Shown here: positions 32,680 to 41,301 of the stretch, piece by piece
Layout: every line of letters starts with the position of its first letter
Position numbering within the stretch: position 1 is the first letter of the stretch
Source of the DNA: Bacteroidota bacterium
GTDB lineage: Bacteria; Bacteroidota; Bacteroidia; Bacteroidales; VadinHA17
Assembly (NCBI GenBank): GCA_029547705.1
Contig: JAKPOU010000026.1
Span: forward strand, 1-41,432
DNA length: 41,432 nucleotides
Direction: 5' to 3'
Program-made: the position numbers and the translations under genes
Notes under the pieces: generated by a model
Told to the model about the DNA's origin: nothing
Seen by the model: the letters and a program-made list of their open reading frames with translations, nothing else
The model's database searches: none

Positions 32680-34776
32680 ATGAAAAAAGTATGTTTTTTT
32701 GTGATATTAGTCCTGATTATGGCTGAATCATGTACTACAAAAACAGGTATTAAGGAGAATCCCTTTTTTACGGAATGGAAGACACCCTTTGAAGTACCGC
32801 CCTTTGACCGGATTGCTGATGAGCATTACCTGCCTGCCATTGATTCGGGCATTGCATTGGCCCGGCAGCAGATTGAAGCGATTGCTGCCAGTGAAGAGGC
32901 ACCGACATTTGCCAACACCATAGCCCGCCTTGACCGTTCCAATGAATTGCTGAACAAGGTGGCAGCCGTGTTTTTTTCGCAGACAAGTGCCAATACCAAC
33001 CCTGACCTTGAGGAGCTGCAGGTAGAGATAGCCCCGAAGCTGTCGGCATTCGGTGATGAGGTATTGCTTAACACGGCTCTTTTTGAGAGAATCAGGAGCG
33101 TTTGGGAAAACAGGGCTTCAGAACAGCTTGATGCCGAAGAGCTTTTCCTGCTCGACAATCTTTATAAAAATTTTGTGAGAAACGGTGCCCTGCTTGGTTC
33201 TGAGGATCAGGAAAAACTAAAAAGCCTGAACCAGGAGCTTTCGGTTCTGACTGTCCGTTTCAGTCAGAATGTACTTGCCGAGACAAATAATTACAAGCTT
33301 GTTATTGACAATGAGGCTGATCTGAAAGGCCTTCCTGAAACTGTTGTCACCACTGCCTCAGAGATGGCAAAGGCTGAAGGCATGGAAGGCAAATGGATCT
33401 TTACCACCCAGAAGCCCAGCATGATCCCCTTTCTTCAGTATGCAGAAAACCGCGATCTTCGTAAAAAGCTTTATGATGCCTATCTGAACCGTGGCAACAA
33501 TGGGAATGAATATGACAATAACAAGATTGTCAGTGATATAATAAGGCTGAGAGCTGAAAGGGCAAAACTGCTCGGATATAAGACGCATGCTGATTTTGTT
33601 CTTGAGACCCGCATGGCAAAAACTCCGGGGAATGTACTCAGCCTGCTGAACGACCTGCTCAGGAGATCGCTGATTGTGGCAAAGCGTGAGCGTGACGAGA
33701 TGCAGAAGATAGTTGTTGCCGAGGGCGGCGGATTTAAGCTTGAACCTCATGACTGGTGGTATTATGCCGAAAAGCTGCGTAAGGCCAAATATGATCTGGA
33801 CGAGAATGAACTCAGGCCCTATTTCAGTCTTGACAATGTCCGTGACGGCGCCTTTGCCGTTGCCGGCAGACTGTATGGCATCACTTTCTCCCGTATAAAC
33901 AATATTCCCCTTCCTCATCCCGATGCACAGGCCTTTGAGGTAAAAGAAGCCGACGGCAGGCATGTGGGAGTACTTTATATGGATTTCTTCCCGCGCGAAA
34001 GCAAGAGGCAGGGAGCATGGTGCGGAGGCTATCGCGGTCATGAAGTTGTTGATGGCAAAGAGATAAGTCCGGTTGTAACCATTGTCGGCAATTTCACCCG
34101 TCCGGCAGGAAATGCACCTGCCCTTCTCAGCATGGATGATGTAAACACCCTGTTTCATGAGTTTGGTCACGGCTTGCAGGCCCTCTTTTCGGAGAACAGG
34201 TACAACGAGACCACCGTTGCATGGGATATAGTTGAACTGCCCTCACAGATCATGGAGCACTGGGCAACGGAGCCTGAAGTGCTGGCCATGTATGCAAGGC
34301 ATTATGAAACCGGAGAGGTAATTCCCCGGGATCTGGTCGACAAGATAAGGAACAGCAGTTATTTCAATACAGGATTCGATAATGTTGAGGTGATGGCTGC
34401 ATCGTTGCTTGATATGGCATATCACTCACTTGAGGCACCTGCACAGGTTGAACCACAGCAGTTTGAAAAGGATGTGATGAAAAGGATCGGACTGATTCCG
34501 GAGATTGAACCAAGATACCGTACAACCTACTTTGGCCACATGATCGGCGGATATGATGCAGGATACTATGTATATACCTGGGCTGCCGTCCTTGACAATG
34601 ATGCCTTTGAGGCATTCAGGGAGAAGAATAATATTTTCGACCAGGCTGTTGCCGGTTCATTCAGGAAGAATATCCTTGAGACAATGGGAACAAGGGATGC
34701 TGAACAGATGTATCTCGATTTCCGGGGCCGTGAACCCGTTATAGAACCCATGCTCAGGAACAGGGGTCTGAACTGA
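32680..34776 (+). CDS. dcp: M3 family zinc peptidase (peptidyl-dipeptidase Dcp-like), lipoprotein
   Basis: The 698-residue product is a thimet-oligopeptidase-like enzyme. Its catalytic zinc motif HEFGH is at residues 493-497 in TLFHEFGHGLQALF. The third ligand glutamate is in the following IVELPSQIMEHWA segment, where family members read ELPSQ. The N-terminal part (about 30-200) has DEHYLPAIDSGIALARQQI, typical of Dcp. FGHMIGGYDAGYYVYTWA near the end is the substrate-binding region. A signal with a possible lipobox (MAESC, Cys18) implies an envelope protein that cuts dipeptides from the C-termini of exported peptides. Length is normal. The palindrome array lies 36 bases upstream; the gene converges on the S9 peptidase gene. 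Confidence 0.94.
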   Translation: MKKVCFFVILVLIMAESCTTKTGIKENPFFTEWKTPFEVPPFDRIADEHYLPAIDSGIALARQQIEAIAASEEAPTFANTIARLDRSNELLNKVAAVFFSQTSANTNPDLEELQVEIAPKLSAFGDEVLLNTALFERIRSVWENRASEQLDAEELFLLDNLYKNFVRNGALLGSEDQEKLKSLNQELSVLTVRFSQNVLAETNNYKLVIDNEADLKGLPETVVTTASEMAKAEGMEGKWIFTTQKPSMIPFLQYAENRDLRKKLYDAYLNRGNNGNEYDNNKIVSDIIRLRAERAKLLGYKTHADFVLETRMAKTPGNVLSLLNDLLRRSLIVAKRERDEMQKIVVAEGGGFKLEPHDWWYYAEKLRKAKYDLDENELRPYFSLDNVRDGAFAVAGRLYGITFSRINNIPLPHPDAQAFEVKEADGRHVGVLYMDFFPRESKRQGAWCGGYRGHEVVDGKEISPVVTIVGNFTRPAGNAPALLSMDDVNTLFHEFGHGLQALFSENRYNETTVAWDIVELPSQIMEHWATEPEVLAMYARHYETGEVIPRDLVDKIRNSSYFNTGFDNVEVMAASLLDMAYHSLEAPAQVEPQQFEKDVMKRIGLIPEIEPRYRTTYFGHMIGGYDAGYYVYTWAAVLDNDAFEAFREKNNIFDQAVAGSFRKNILETMGTRDAEQMYLDFRGREPVIEPMLRNRGLN

Positions 34777-34780
34777 AGAA

Positions 34781-34844
34781 GGTCTGCTGTACTGTCAGGA
34801 TTTTTTGAAGAACATACTGATTCTGACAGTACTGCAGGCAGACC
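34781..34844. terminator. Long bidirectional terminator hairpin
   Basis: GGTCTGC (34781-34787) pairs with GCAGACC (34838-34844). TGTACTGTCAG-type bases (34789-34798) pair with CTGACAGTAC (34823-34832), with a five-base bulge between the two helices. A T run follows the first arm at 34801. It sits between the convergent M3 and S9 stop codons. Confidence 0.75.
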
Positions 34845-34853
34845 GCCAGTTGT

Positions 34854-37370
34854 TCAGAGATTCTTGTCGGGATACAGTTCATTCCACTGATCGGGCTGGT
34901 CCTTAAGCATTTTATCGAACCAGGCGATTATGGTATTATGCCATTCGATTCTCTTTTTATAATCCAGTATATGATGGTCTTCGCCACTGACGAGGACCAT
35001 CTCCACGTTTTTCCCCAGGATTTTCAGTGCTGCATAGAACTGAAGACTTTCGCCAACGGGCACATTGGTATCGGAAGTGCCGTGGAGAAGAAGGATGGAG
35101 TTACTGAATCTGTCGGCATTGAAAAGAGGACTGTTATCCACGTAGATGTCGCGGCGGTTCCAGGGGTAGCTTCCCCTTGTTGCGCTGGCACTGTATGAAT
35201 ATCCCCAGTAACCCTCGCCCCAGTAACTTGTGATATCGCTTATACCTGCGTGGGCAATTGCCGTTTTAAAAATGTCGGTACGGGTCTGAAGCATCATGGT
35301 GGTGAAGCCTCCGTAAGAAGCACCTATGCACCCGATATTCCCGGCATCGGCAGAGGGATGTGCGCTGAGGAATTTTCTGGTGCCTTCAATGATGTCGTCG
35401 ATGGCTTCACGGCCCCAGCCATTGACATGAAGGGCAGAGAAATCCTGCCCAAAACCGGTTGCCCCGCTGGGCTGAAGTACATAGACAATATAGCCTCTTG
35501 CAGCCCAGGTGTTTTTAGGATAACGTCCGCCAAAAGACCTGTCCGTGGGCAGTGTGCCGCCATAGAAATTCACAATGAGCGGGTATTTTTTTGCAGGGTC
35601 ATAATCAACCGGATAATAAACACGTCCATAAATGGTTGTTCCGTTTTTATTTACAAAATTCCACTCCTCGGAATTGCCAAACACCACATCCTTCATCTGC
35701 TTTTCTTTCGGATCCATCAGCAGGGTTGATTTTCCTGTCCTGAGATTAAGCAGATACAGTTTCTGCGGCATGCTGATACTGCTGCCGGAATAGACGGCAA
35801 TTGCCTTGTCTTTGGCGTAGTCAACCGTTCCGGTAACATCAACCGGAAGATCAATCTTATTGAAGCTATGCTTTTTCAGATCAAGGCGATACAGGTTTAC
35901 ATAGTCACGTTCAACTGCTGTCAGGTAAATCATTCCATCCTTTGACCAGTAAGCCCGTTCCACAGCCGGATCGAAGTCACGGGTAAGACTTGTGCTCTCC
36001 TTCTTCTCCGGATCATAGAGATAAAGCTGGGTATCACTGCTGTTTGGTATTCTTCCCTCACTCACCTTCACGCCCGTAGTGCCGAATGTTTCCGGTCCGC
36101 CCGTTACGAGCAGCTGTTTCCCGTCAGGTGAATACTGGCAGTAACCTCCGTAAAGCTTATCTTTCCAGATGGTATCAAGCTGAAAGGTCCTGACATCCAT
36201 TTCATACAGATTCTGTTTTGAGAAAGGTATTTCAGAGTAGTCTGTCCTCGATACGGAGAAGAGAATTGCAGAACCATCTGGCCTGATTGCATGTAATGAT
36301 GCAGACAGGTTTCCTGCGGTAAGTTGCTGTACCATTTTGGTCTTCAGATTGTAAAGAAACAGATTATAGCGGTTCCGGCTGTTTGGTATACGGTCCTCAT
36401 TGCTGAAAACACGTTTCAGATCTCCGGTTTTGTCTGCTTCGGCAGTACCGGAGAAGACGAAATAACTCTCATCGGGCGACCATGTTATCCTTCCCGGAGA
36501 TTTCAGTCCGGCTGCAATCAGTGTTTCCTCACCCTTCTGTATATCGTACAGATAGATATCGGAAATGTTTTCCTTTGTAACCTGGTAGCACAGTCTGTCT
36601 GTGGAGGGAAGCCAGTCGGCGCGGATGGCTGTATTCCGCAGGGATATAAGGTCCTTTTTCAGTTCTGTATCATATATCCGGGTATAACTTTGTGTTTTGC
36701 CGCTGCCGGGCAGTACTTCGGATACATTGATAAGCAGGAATTTTCCGGAAGGGGAGAGGCTGGCATTTGAGACGGTCTCACCTTCAAGTATATCATTTAT
36801 CGTTAGTTTGCGTTGCGGATTGATACTCCAGTCAAAGACTGCCTCTGAGTCTTTGCCTGAAGCAGCGGCTTCAGCTGAAAACACAAGAGAATCTTTCGTT
36901 GTCAGCAGTTTCAGCAGCAGCTGGTGAATTCCGTTGTCAACGGTAATCCCGGTCTTTACAGGCTTGCCTGATACATTTGTCTGAGATTTTATTTTCCTGC
37001 CGTCAAGATACAGCTCAAACAGGGCATTGGTGGAGATTGTAATATCAGTCTTTGTCCAGCGGTCGGTCCTGAGAAAGCCTGTCATCTGTACCAGCTGATC
37101 CCTGCCATTTATCCCGGGTATGATAGAGTTATTTCCCGTTTCCAGTTCCCGCCAGGATGTGATTTCTTCAGTGCAGGAATGAACCGATTCAAAAAGAGCG
37201 GCCTTGTCAAATTTCTTGCCATCAACGGATGATTTGTCGGAAAAGGCCGGCAGGAACACATTTACCGGATCTGATATTTTCCATTTGTTCAGGGAAACCT
37301 GGCCTGCTGACTGAAAAACTTTTCCTGTAAGAACCAGTAGAATAACCAGGATTAAAATTTTTTTCATCAT
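34854..37370 (-). CDS. S9 family prolyl oligopeptidase / dipeptidyl-peptidase-like serine protease
   Basis: The 838-residue exported protein has a signal peptide (MMKKILILVILLVL, ending near SAGQ). A seven-bladed propeller with WD40/PD40-like repeats covers about 190-560. The C-terminal alpha/beta hydrolase domain (about 590-830) has the nucleophile S685 in GASYGG, D767 in LLHGTSDTNVP, and histidines 799-800 in GEDHHIL as the acid and base. Residues about 60-180 contain a sandwich-like region before the propeller. Family enzymes cut peptides after proline or release dipeptides; exact specificity cannot be told. The gene faces the M3 peptidase gene; together they may process peptides in the envelope. 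A single palindrome of the same type as the M3 array lies 34 bases upstream of the start. Confidence 0.93.
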   Translation of the reverse strand: MMKKILILVILLVLTGKVFQSAGQVSLNKWKISDPVNVFLPAFSDKSSVDGKKFDKAALFESVHSCTEEITSWRELETGNNSIIPGINGRDQLVQMTGFLRTDRWTKTDITISTNALFELYLDGRKIKSQTNVSGKPVKTGITVDNGIHQLLLKLLTTKDSLVFSAEAAASGKDSEAVFDWSINPQRKLTINDILEGETVSNASLSPSGKFLLINVSEVLPGSGKTQSYTRIYDTELKKDLISLRNTAIRADWLPSTDRLCYQVTKENISDIYLYDIQKGEETLIAAGLKSPGRITWSPDESYFVFSGTAEADKTGDLKRVFSNEDRIPNSRNRYNLFLYNLKTKMVQQLTAGNLSASLHAIRPDGSAILFSVSRTDYSEIPFSKQNLYEMDVRTFQLDTIWKDKLYGGYCQYSPDGKQLLVTGGPETFGTTGVKVSEGRIPNSSDTQLYLYDPEKKESTSLTRDFDPAVERAYWSKDGMIYLTAVERDYVNLYRLDLKKHSFNKIDLPVDVTGTVDYAKDKAIAVYSGSSISMPQKLYLLNLRTGKSTLLMDPKEKQMKDVVFGNSEEWNFVNKNGTTIYGRVYYPVDYDPAKKYPLIVNFYGGTLPTDRSFGGRYPKNTWAARGYIVYVLQPSGATGFGQDFSALHVNGWGREAIDDIIEGTRKFLSAHPSADAGNIGCIGASYGGFTTMMLQTRTDIFKTAIAHAGISDITSYWGEGYWGYSYSASATRGSYPWNRRDIYVDNSPLFNADRFSNSILLLHGTSDTNVPVGESLQFYAALKILGKNVEMVLVSGEDHHILDYKKRIEWHNTIIAWFDKMLKDQPDQWNELYPDKNL

Positions 37371-37753
37371 AATAGAATTTTGATTTTTATGCTATAAATG
37401 TCTGCCCTGCGAAAGCGGGGAAGTCATGCATGACTCTGATCTATATCATTTCGTGTTTGTGACTGAGATCATTTCAACTTCAGGCCGAAAGTTATAATAA
37501 AATGCAGAGAAGACATATTCTTCATGTGATAAAATAGAATACACAGTCCCTGTCTGAACTTTAGGCAACTCATAAAAGCGCCCTTCTCCTTTTGATGGCG
37601 CTTTTGACTACTGTGCTGTGGTTGAAGGGCCAGGAACGGAAGCGCGGACTTCCACTGCTTTTTCCTCTGATGTATCCCGTTACCGCCTGACTGACGGCCG
37701 GCCACATCTGACACACGGGAGAGGGCGCAAACAGGAAGCGATTCTGAAAGCTG
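37371..37753. other. Spacer between S9 and LytTR genes with terminator-like hairpin
   Basis: This 383-base spacer separates two minus-strand genes. A hairpin AAAAGCGCC (37573-37581) with GGCGCTTTT (37597-37605) and a 15-base loop could end the LytTR transcript. The single palindrome noted above lies near the S9 start. No clear TAnnTTTG box was found for the S9 gene, and I see no credible ORF. Confidence 0.55.
37405..37420 (-). repeat. Single palindrome related to the 21-bp array
   Basis: On the minus strand this reads CCCCGCTTTCGCAGGG, sharing CCCGCTTTCGC with unit 32546 of the array, in the same orientation relative to the gene downstream of it. It ends 34 bases before the S9 peptidase ATG. 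Confidence 0.6.
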
Positions 37754-38497
37754 TTACAGATCGATGTCAAGAGCCTGTCTGATCGCGTCAATGAATTTCC
37801 GTCCCACGGGAATACTGTGGTTTTCCACCGATATAGTGGTGTATTCTATAGCGTCTATGTGTTTTATGTTTACGGCATAGGATTTGTGAACCTGAAGGAA
37901 TGAATCTGCAGGAAGCTTATTCAGGAAGTCCTTCAGCGGAGACCTGATAAGATGTTTTTTGTCTCCCGTGCAGTACAGTTCAAGATAATTCCCTTCCGAT
38001 CTCATCCACAGAAGATCATCAAATTTCACCTTTATAAGGAAATAATCCTTTTTAATGAAAATACAATCCTGAAGTATTTTGCCCGGCAGTTCTTCATATT
38101 TCTTTTCCGCTTCGTCACTCTTTCTGAAGATTGCCACTTCAATTGCGGCAAACAGGTCTTTATCGGTAAAGGGTTTAAGCAAATACCCGTCGGGAAGAAC
38201 GCTTCTGGCTTTCTCAACAGTACTTCTGTCGGCATGCGATGTCAGGAAAATAAAGGGTATTTTATAATTTTCCCTGATTATGCGGGCAAGGTCAATACCG
38301 TCTCTTTCGCCCTTTATCAGTATATCAAGCATAACGAGGTCGGGCCTGTCGGATTCAAGTAACCGTTCGGCCTCATCAGCGGTCATTGCTATTCCTGTTA
38401 CATTGTATCCGAGACTGATGAGTTTGGTGCGGATGTCCTCGGCTATTATCAGCTCATCTTCCACAATCAATATCCTTATGTCGCCCGATGCTTCCAT
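37754..38497 (-). CDS. LytTR-type response regulator
   Basis: The 247-residue protein has an N-terminal receiver domain (about 5-125) with acidic residues E13-D14 in LIVEDELI, the phospho-acceptor D58 in LVMLDILIKGE, and the lysine of LLKPF. A LytTR DNA-binding domain (about 140-245) shows DLLWMRSEGNYLELYC and FLQVHKSYAVNIKHI, then PVGRKF at the end. The partner is very likely the TPR histidine kinase encoded 88 bases upstream on the same strand. LytTR regulators in Bacteroidota usually control envelope or secreted functions; the target here is unknown. Confidence 0.95.
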   Translation of the reverse strand: MEASGDIRILIVEDELIIAEDIRTKLISLGYNVTGIAMTADEAERLLESDRPDLVMLDILIKGERDGIDLARIIRENYKIPFIFLTSHADRSTVEKARSVLPDGYLLKPFTDKDLFAAIEVAIFRKSDEAEKKYEELPGKILQDCIFIKKDYFLIKVKFDDLLWMRSEGNYLELYCTGDKKHLIRSPLKDFLNKLPADSFLQVHKSYAVNIKHIDAIEYTTISVENHSIPVGRKFIDAIRQALDIDL

Positions 38498-38585
38498 GAA
38501 AAGCTGCTTTATGGCAGGAAAGTCTTTTACTGTAGTGTTTTCTCCAATGCGAAATTAACACTATAAAAACAATATCGCAATAAAT

Positions 38586-40712
38586 TCAGAAGGTGATAAT
38601 GAACTCAGTACCCTTATGGTTATTATACCTGATATCCCCTTTCAGCTGCCTCACGAGCAAGGAAACAAGCTTCAGACCCAGTGTGTCAGTCTTGTCAATT
38701 CTGAAATCCGCAGGCATACCTTTGCCATTGTCCTTGACTCTGAACATCAGTTTATTGCTGATGTCCCTTGAAAGAGAAACAAGCAGTTCTCCATTTCCTG
38801 AGGGATGGAAAGCATATTTACAGGCATTGACAATTAGTTCATTTGCAATAAGTCCCAGTGGTATGGCAGTATCTATATCAATCTCAACAGCATCGCATTT
38901 CACAGTGCAGCTAAAATTCATTCCGGGCCCGCAATAACTTGATCTGATACTGTCAGTAAGCTGATTCAGGTACTTTGCAAAATCAATCATTGAGGTTCTC
39001 TCCTGCTGATAGAGCATCTGATGTATCAGAGCCATTGATTTGACACGGTCCTGGCTCTCTTTCACAGCGTTTTTTACTCCCGGATCAGCTATGTTATGAG
39101 ACTGCAGGCTCAGAAGACTGGAGATTGTCTGTAAATTATTCTTTACCCTGTGATGGATCTCTTTCAAAAGGATTTCCTTTTCCCTGTTGGCTTTTTTCTT
39201 ATGGTTGTAACTATTCCAGAGAATTGCTGACGAGACAAACAGCAATATCAGTAATGCCGCCAGGGTATAACCCAGAATGCGTTGATTTCGCAATCGTTCA
39301 GCCTGCATAAGTTGTTCCAGTTTCAGATGACTGATTTCACTGTTCTTTTTAACTGTCTCATACCTGAGTTGAAGTTCGTCAATATTTTTCCTTTTTTCAG
39401 CAGTGAAAATGGTGTCACTGAGTGATTTGTATCTTTTGTAATGTGCAAGGGCCTTAACTGGTTCTCCCATCTTTTCATATGTTTCGGCAAGCTGCTTGTA
39501 TATCAGCATGTTTTCATAAAAGAGGTTGAGTGAATCGGTAATTATTAATGCATCCTGTAAAAATCTTATCCCTTTTTGCAGAGTTCCTTCCTTGATATAA
39601 AGCAAACCGAGGTCATACAGGTTATTGACCCTTTCCGGGATGTTCCCTATCAGCAAAGACTTATTGATATTTTCACTTAACAATATACGGGCACTGTCCT
39701 GCTGTCCCTGTTCAAAAAGAACTTCGGCCAGGAATCTGCGGGAATAGAGTTCACCGCTTCCATCGTTCAGATTGTTAGAAATAACCAGGGCGGTTCTGAA
39801 AAAATACAAGGCAGAATCGAGTAAGCGTAACCGCCGGAATGAACTGCCCATAAATCTGTATGTCATCGCTTTACCCCATTCATCTCCAATCTCTGTGAAG
39901 CCGTCAAGAGCTTTTCTGAAAGAAGTCAGTGCTTTTTCATTTTCCTGCAACTCAAAGTAAACAGATCCCAGGTAATTATAGGCATAAGGAAGTTTAAGCA
40001 AGTAGTTCATTTTTTCAAACAACTCTGTTGCCCGGAGCATTCGTCCGGTAGCCAGCTCATAATAGCCCATATCCTGGCAGGATATCCCTGCAAGAAGGTG
40101 TATCATTCCCTGCATATATTCATTTCTGAGTGAATCAGCAATATTCAGGGCCTCATTGTAGTATTGCAGGGCAACATCATTTTGTCCCCGAAGCCAGTTG
40201 ATACGTCCGATATTCATCAGTGCTGATACCTGTATTGAGGGCAGTTTTTCCTTTTTTGACTGAACAAGATTATGTTCATATTGTGAGTATGATTCATTGA
40301 GCCGGCCTTGCAGGTAGTTTATCACGGCCATAGAGTTACTGATACCAAGTATACCTTCAGTATTTTTTAGTCTATCAAACAGGGTATGAGATTTCTCAAG
40401 TATGATTACTGCAGAATCATATTTCCCCAGGATTATCAGGGCAGAGGCTGTATTATGCAATGATTTAGCCTCCTCCGAAAGATTCTTCTCTTTTCTTGCT
40501 GCTCCCAAAGCATCTGAGGCCAGCTTCATTGATTCCGGGAGTGATATGTAAAGGTATTCATTTGCCAGCGAATTCAGAATTGCAGCTTTTTCCTTTGATT
40601 CTTTCAGCAGGGCAAACAGGCTGTCGGTTATATGATTGCCCTGTGAAAGGGCATGGCTCATGCCAAAGAATTTTATCAGAAGAATCAGAATCAGATATAT
40701 TAATTTCTTCAT
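38586..40712 (-). CDS. TPR-repeat sensor histidine kinase (HisKA_2)
   Basis: The 708-residue membrane protein has a signal-anchor at residues 1-22, then a periplasmic array of tetratricopeptide repeats (about 40-430, including YNYLGSVYFELQENEKALTSF and similar units). A transmembrane helix lies at about 478-497 (ILGYTLAALLILLFV), followed by a HisKA_2 domain with the phospho-accepting histidine at 520/521 in EIHHRVKNNLQTISSLLSL. The C-terminal HATPase has NELIVNACKYAF and KDNGKGM. The HisKA_2 type with HHRVKNNLQ is typical of two-component kinases that pair with LytTR regulators in this phylum, and one lies right downstream. The TPR array probably binds a peptide or protein in the periplasm (inference). 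Confidence 0.95.
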   Translation of the reverse strand: MKKLIYLILILLIKFFGMSHALSQGNHITDSLFALLKESKEKAAILNSLANEYLYISLPESMKLASDALGAARKEKNLSEEAKSLHNTASALIILGKYDSAVIILEKSHTLFDRLKNTEGILGISNSMAVINYLQGRLNESYSQYEHNLVQSKKEKLPSIQVSALMNIGRINWLRGQNDVALQYYNEALNIADSLRNEYMQGMIHLLAGISCQDMGYYELATGRMLRATELFEKMNYLLKLPYAYNYLGSVYFELQENEKALTSFRKALDGFTEIGDEWGKAMTYRFMGSSFRRLRLLDSALYFFRTALVISNNLNDGSGELYSRRFLAEVLFEQGQQDSARILLSENINKSLLIGNIPERVNNLYDLGLLYIKEGTLQKGIRFLQDALIITDSLNLFYENMLIYKQLAETYEKMGEPVKALAHYKRYKSLSDTIFTAEKRKNIDELQLRYETVKKNSEISHLKLEQLMQAERLRNQRILGYTLAALLILLFVSSAILWNSYNHKKKANREKEILLKEIHHRVKNNLQTISSLLSLQSHNIADPGVKNAVKESQDRVKSMALIHQMLYQQERTSMIDFAKYLNQLTDSIRSSYCGPGMNFSCTVKCDAVEIDIDTAIPLGLIANELIVNACKYAFHPSGNGELLVSLSRDISNKLMFRVKDNGKGMPADFRIDKTDTLGLKLVSLLVRQLKGDIRYNNHKGTEFIITF

Positions 40713-40924
40713 TTTTTATAGCCTGTTTTATAATTTAAAGCGACTTCTGAAAGAGTATTTAATAATCTGACTTAAACAGTTAAGCAAGTAAACAATTTAA
40801 TAATTTTTGTGCATATAAGCAACAGACCAGCTTACTGTGTCTTCTCTGGAAATTAAAGCACTAATACAATTTATTAGCTCTGTGTCCCGGATTATGATAA
40901 TTTCCTTACTTATAAAAAAATACT

Positions 40925-40932
40925 TATTTTTG
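40925..40932 (+). promoter_or_regulatory. -7 box of tRNA-Pro
   Basis: TATTTTTG is an exact TAnnTTTG match ending 44 bases before the tRNA. No perfect -33 TTTG is seen. The 264-base spacer before it contains no other gene. Confidence 0.55.
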
Positions 40933-40976
40933 TCGGCGGAAACTGAAGACCATGTAAAAATGGTTCTTTGCAAAAC

Positions 40977-41050
40977 CGGGGTGTAGCACAGTTGGTTAGC
41001 GCGCCACGTTCGGGACGTGGAGGTCGGAAGTTCGAGTCTTCTCACCCCGA
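40977..41050 (+). tRNA. tRNA-Pro(CGG)
   Basis: The cloverleaf has acceptor CGGGGTG paired with CACCCCG and discriminator A. The anticodon stem-loop is CCACG-TTCGGGA-CGTGG, giving anticodon CGG for proline codon CCG. The T arm reads GGAAGTTCGAGTCTTC. Length is 74 bases; CCA is not encoded (CTG follows). It is a single tRNA gene with a hairpin terminator 14 bases after its end. Tyrosine-recombinase elements often integrate at the 3' end of tRNA genes; see the XRE gene that follows. Confidence 0.95.
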
Positions 41051-41063
41051 CTGATTAGAACAG

Positions 41064-41103
41064 AATGCCGTTGTAAATCAATAAATTACAGCGGCATTTT
41101 TCT
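41064..41103 (+). terminator. Terminator of tRNA-Pro
   Basis: A 13-bp stem (41064-41076 with 41085-41097, one G-T pair) with a short AT-rich loop is followed by a T run. Clear Rho-independent terminator. Confidence 0.85.
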
Positions 41104-41108
41104 TTGTA

Positions 41109-41129
41109 GTAGAAAAAGTGGTAGAAAAA
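41109..41129 (+). repeat. Two direct copies of GTAGAAAAA, 12 bp apart
   Basis: GTAGAAAAA occurs at 41109-41117 and 41121-41129, right after the tRNA terminator. Such short spaced direct repeats can be recombinase arm sites in integrated elements, but chance in AT-rich DNA cannot be excluded. Confidence 0.4.
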
Positions 41130-41251
41130 TAATATTTTACTTTTTTCACAGGGTCTTCAATTTATACTCGTATTATCTTATACTGATATAGTTTAGACGC
41201 TTGTTTTATTGATAAATACGATAATATTAAAATTAATTTATAAAAAAAAAG

Positions 41252-41287
41252 GTTGACAATTGGTATATATATTGTATATTTGTCAAC
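41252..41287 (+). promoter_or_regulatory. Promoter with overlapping operator-like inverted repeat (XRE gene)
   Basis: TTG at 41253-41255 and TATATTTG at 41275-41282 are 19 bases apart, a good Bacteroidota promoter. A perfect 8-bp inverted repeat, GTTGACAA (41252-41259) and TTGTCAAC (41280-41287), overlaps both boxes. The downstream gene is a helix-turn-helix regulator, so autoregulation through this repeat is likely (inference). The promoter ends 14 bases before the ATG. Confidence 0.7.
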
Positions 41288-41301
41288 AAACCAGGAAAGC
41301 T

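Noticed and set aside
33358..34170. 270-codon minus-strand ORF inside the M3 peptidase gene
   Set aside because: It is fully antisense to a well-recognised catalytic gene and shows no family resemblance; long antisense frames are common in such coding DNA.
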